DNA from: Verrucomicrobiaceae bacterium
Lineage (GTDB): Bacteria; Verrucomicrobiota; Verrucomicrobiia; Verrucomicrobiales; Akkermansiaceae
Direction of reading: 5' to 3'
Assembly (NCBI GenBank): GCA_027491155.1
Contig: JAIXWR010000042.1
Location: forward strand, 1 to 64,000
Length of the DNA stretch: 64,000 bases
In this document: positions 63,810-64,000 of the stretch, piece after piece
How the letters are laid out: each line of letters starts with the position of its first letter
Position numbering within the stretch: position 1 is the stretch's first letter
The notes under the pieces: generated by a model
What the model saw: only the letters and a program-made list of their open reading frames with translations
Told to the model about the DNA's origin: nothing
The model's database searches: none
Program-made: the position numbers and the translations under genes

Positions 63810-64000
63810 GGCGATGGGGATTGGGGTTGGAATTATGCTTTCGGAGCTTGTCGAATCATGAGCCGGGCAGGACCCGCTCATGGTGACAACCTAGCGGCGT
63901 GAAATGAGATCCGCTCTGCGTCCCTGAGGAAAAACTCCGCATTTCTTCGGATCGCCCGGTGCTGCCTACCCTTCAGATGGCGGCCAGTCCGGCGCGGTAT

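Overview
The window is high-GC chromosomal DNA, most likely from a Verrucomicrobiota bacterium (Luteolibacter-like). This is inferred from the GC-rich coding style, a PEP-CTERM exported protein, the isoprenoid, branched-chain amino acid and TCA genes, and the style of the metal-resistance genes. No rRNA gene is present, so the assignment is tentative.

Bases 1 to about 16,100 are ordinary core genome. They hold an ABC exporter ATPase with the edge of its permease, 2-oxoglutarate dehydrogenase E1 and E2 (sucA, sucB), an exported subtilisin-like protease, an N-acetylmuramoyl-L-alanine amidase coupled to a YkgJ-type cysteine-cluster protein, a PEP-CTERM protein, acetolactate synthase (ilvB, ilvN), an M16 peptidase-ispD-YqeY operon, a DUF3592 membrane protein and an ABC-2 permease.

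At about 16,110 the permease gene is cut and joined to a serine recombinase gene pointing outward. I read this as the left end of an integrated element. No matching right end is visible, so the element may run past 64,000. Between 16.1 and 39.2 kb it carries mobile-element genes: serine and tyrosine recombinases, DUF932, an XRE regulator, a phage-like replication initiation protein and a decayed partial copy, a CHC2/TOPRIM primase, a replication-relaxation family protein, and two VirD4/TraG-like ATPases. It also has a 0.55 kb noncoding block packed with hairpins (candidate transfer or replication origin). The most striking cargo is a compact, overlapping ubiquitin-conjugation-like operon (22,927-25,712): a two-domain ubiquitin-like protein ending in a bare glycine, an E2-like protein, a JAB/JAMM peptidase and an E1/ThiF-like enzyme. 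It resembles the antiphage Bil systems but has a different gene order and an E2 with no cysteine in its core. A divergent operon (sigma-like factor, unknown protein, ImmA/IrrE protease) lies immediately beside it.

From 39.5 to 63.8 kb lies a metal-resistance region, probably for copper. It has a CnrYXH-like anti-sigma/sensor/ECF-sigma cassette, a MerR/CueR-like regulator with a P1B-type ATPase, a CusCBA-type RND efflux system, a PocR-AraC regulator, several small Cys/His-rich exported proteins and lipoproteins, two multicopper oxidases each fused to a CopB-like outer-membrane barrel tail, and a BNR/sialidase-like protein. Four small exported-protein genes share an upstream motif, AAGGGTTT-N9-CCGG-N3-T-(T/C)-TAC, which I propose is the promoter recognised by the island's ECF sigma factor.
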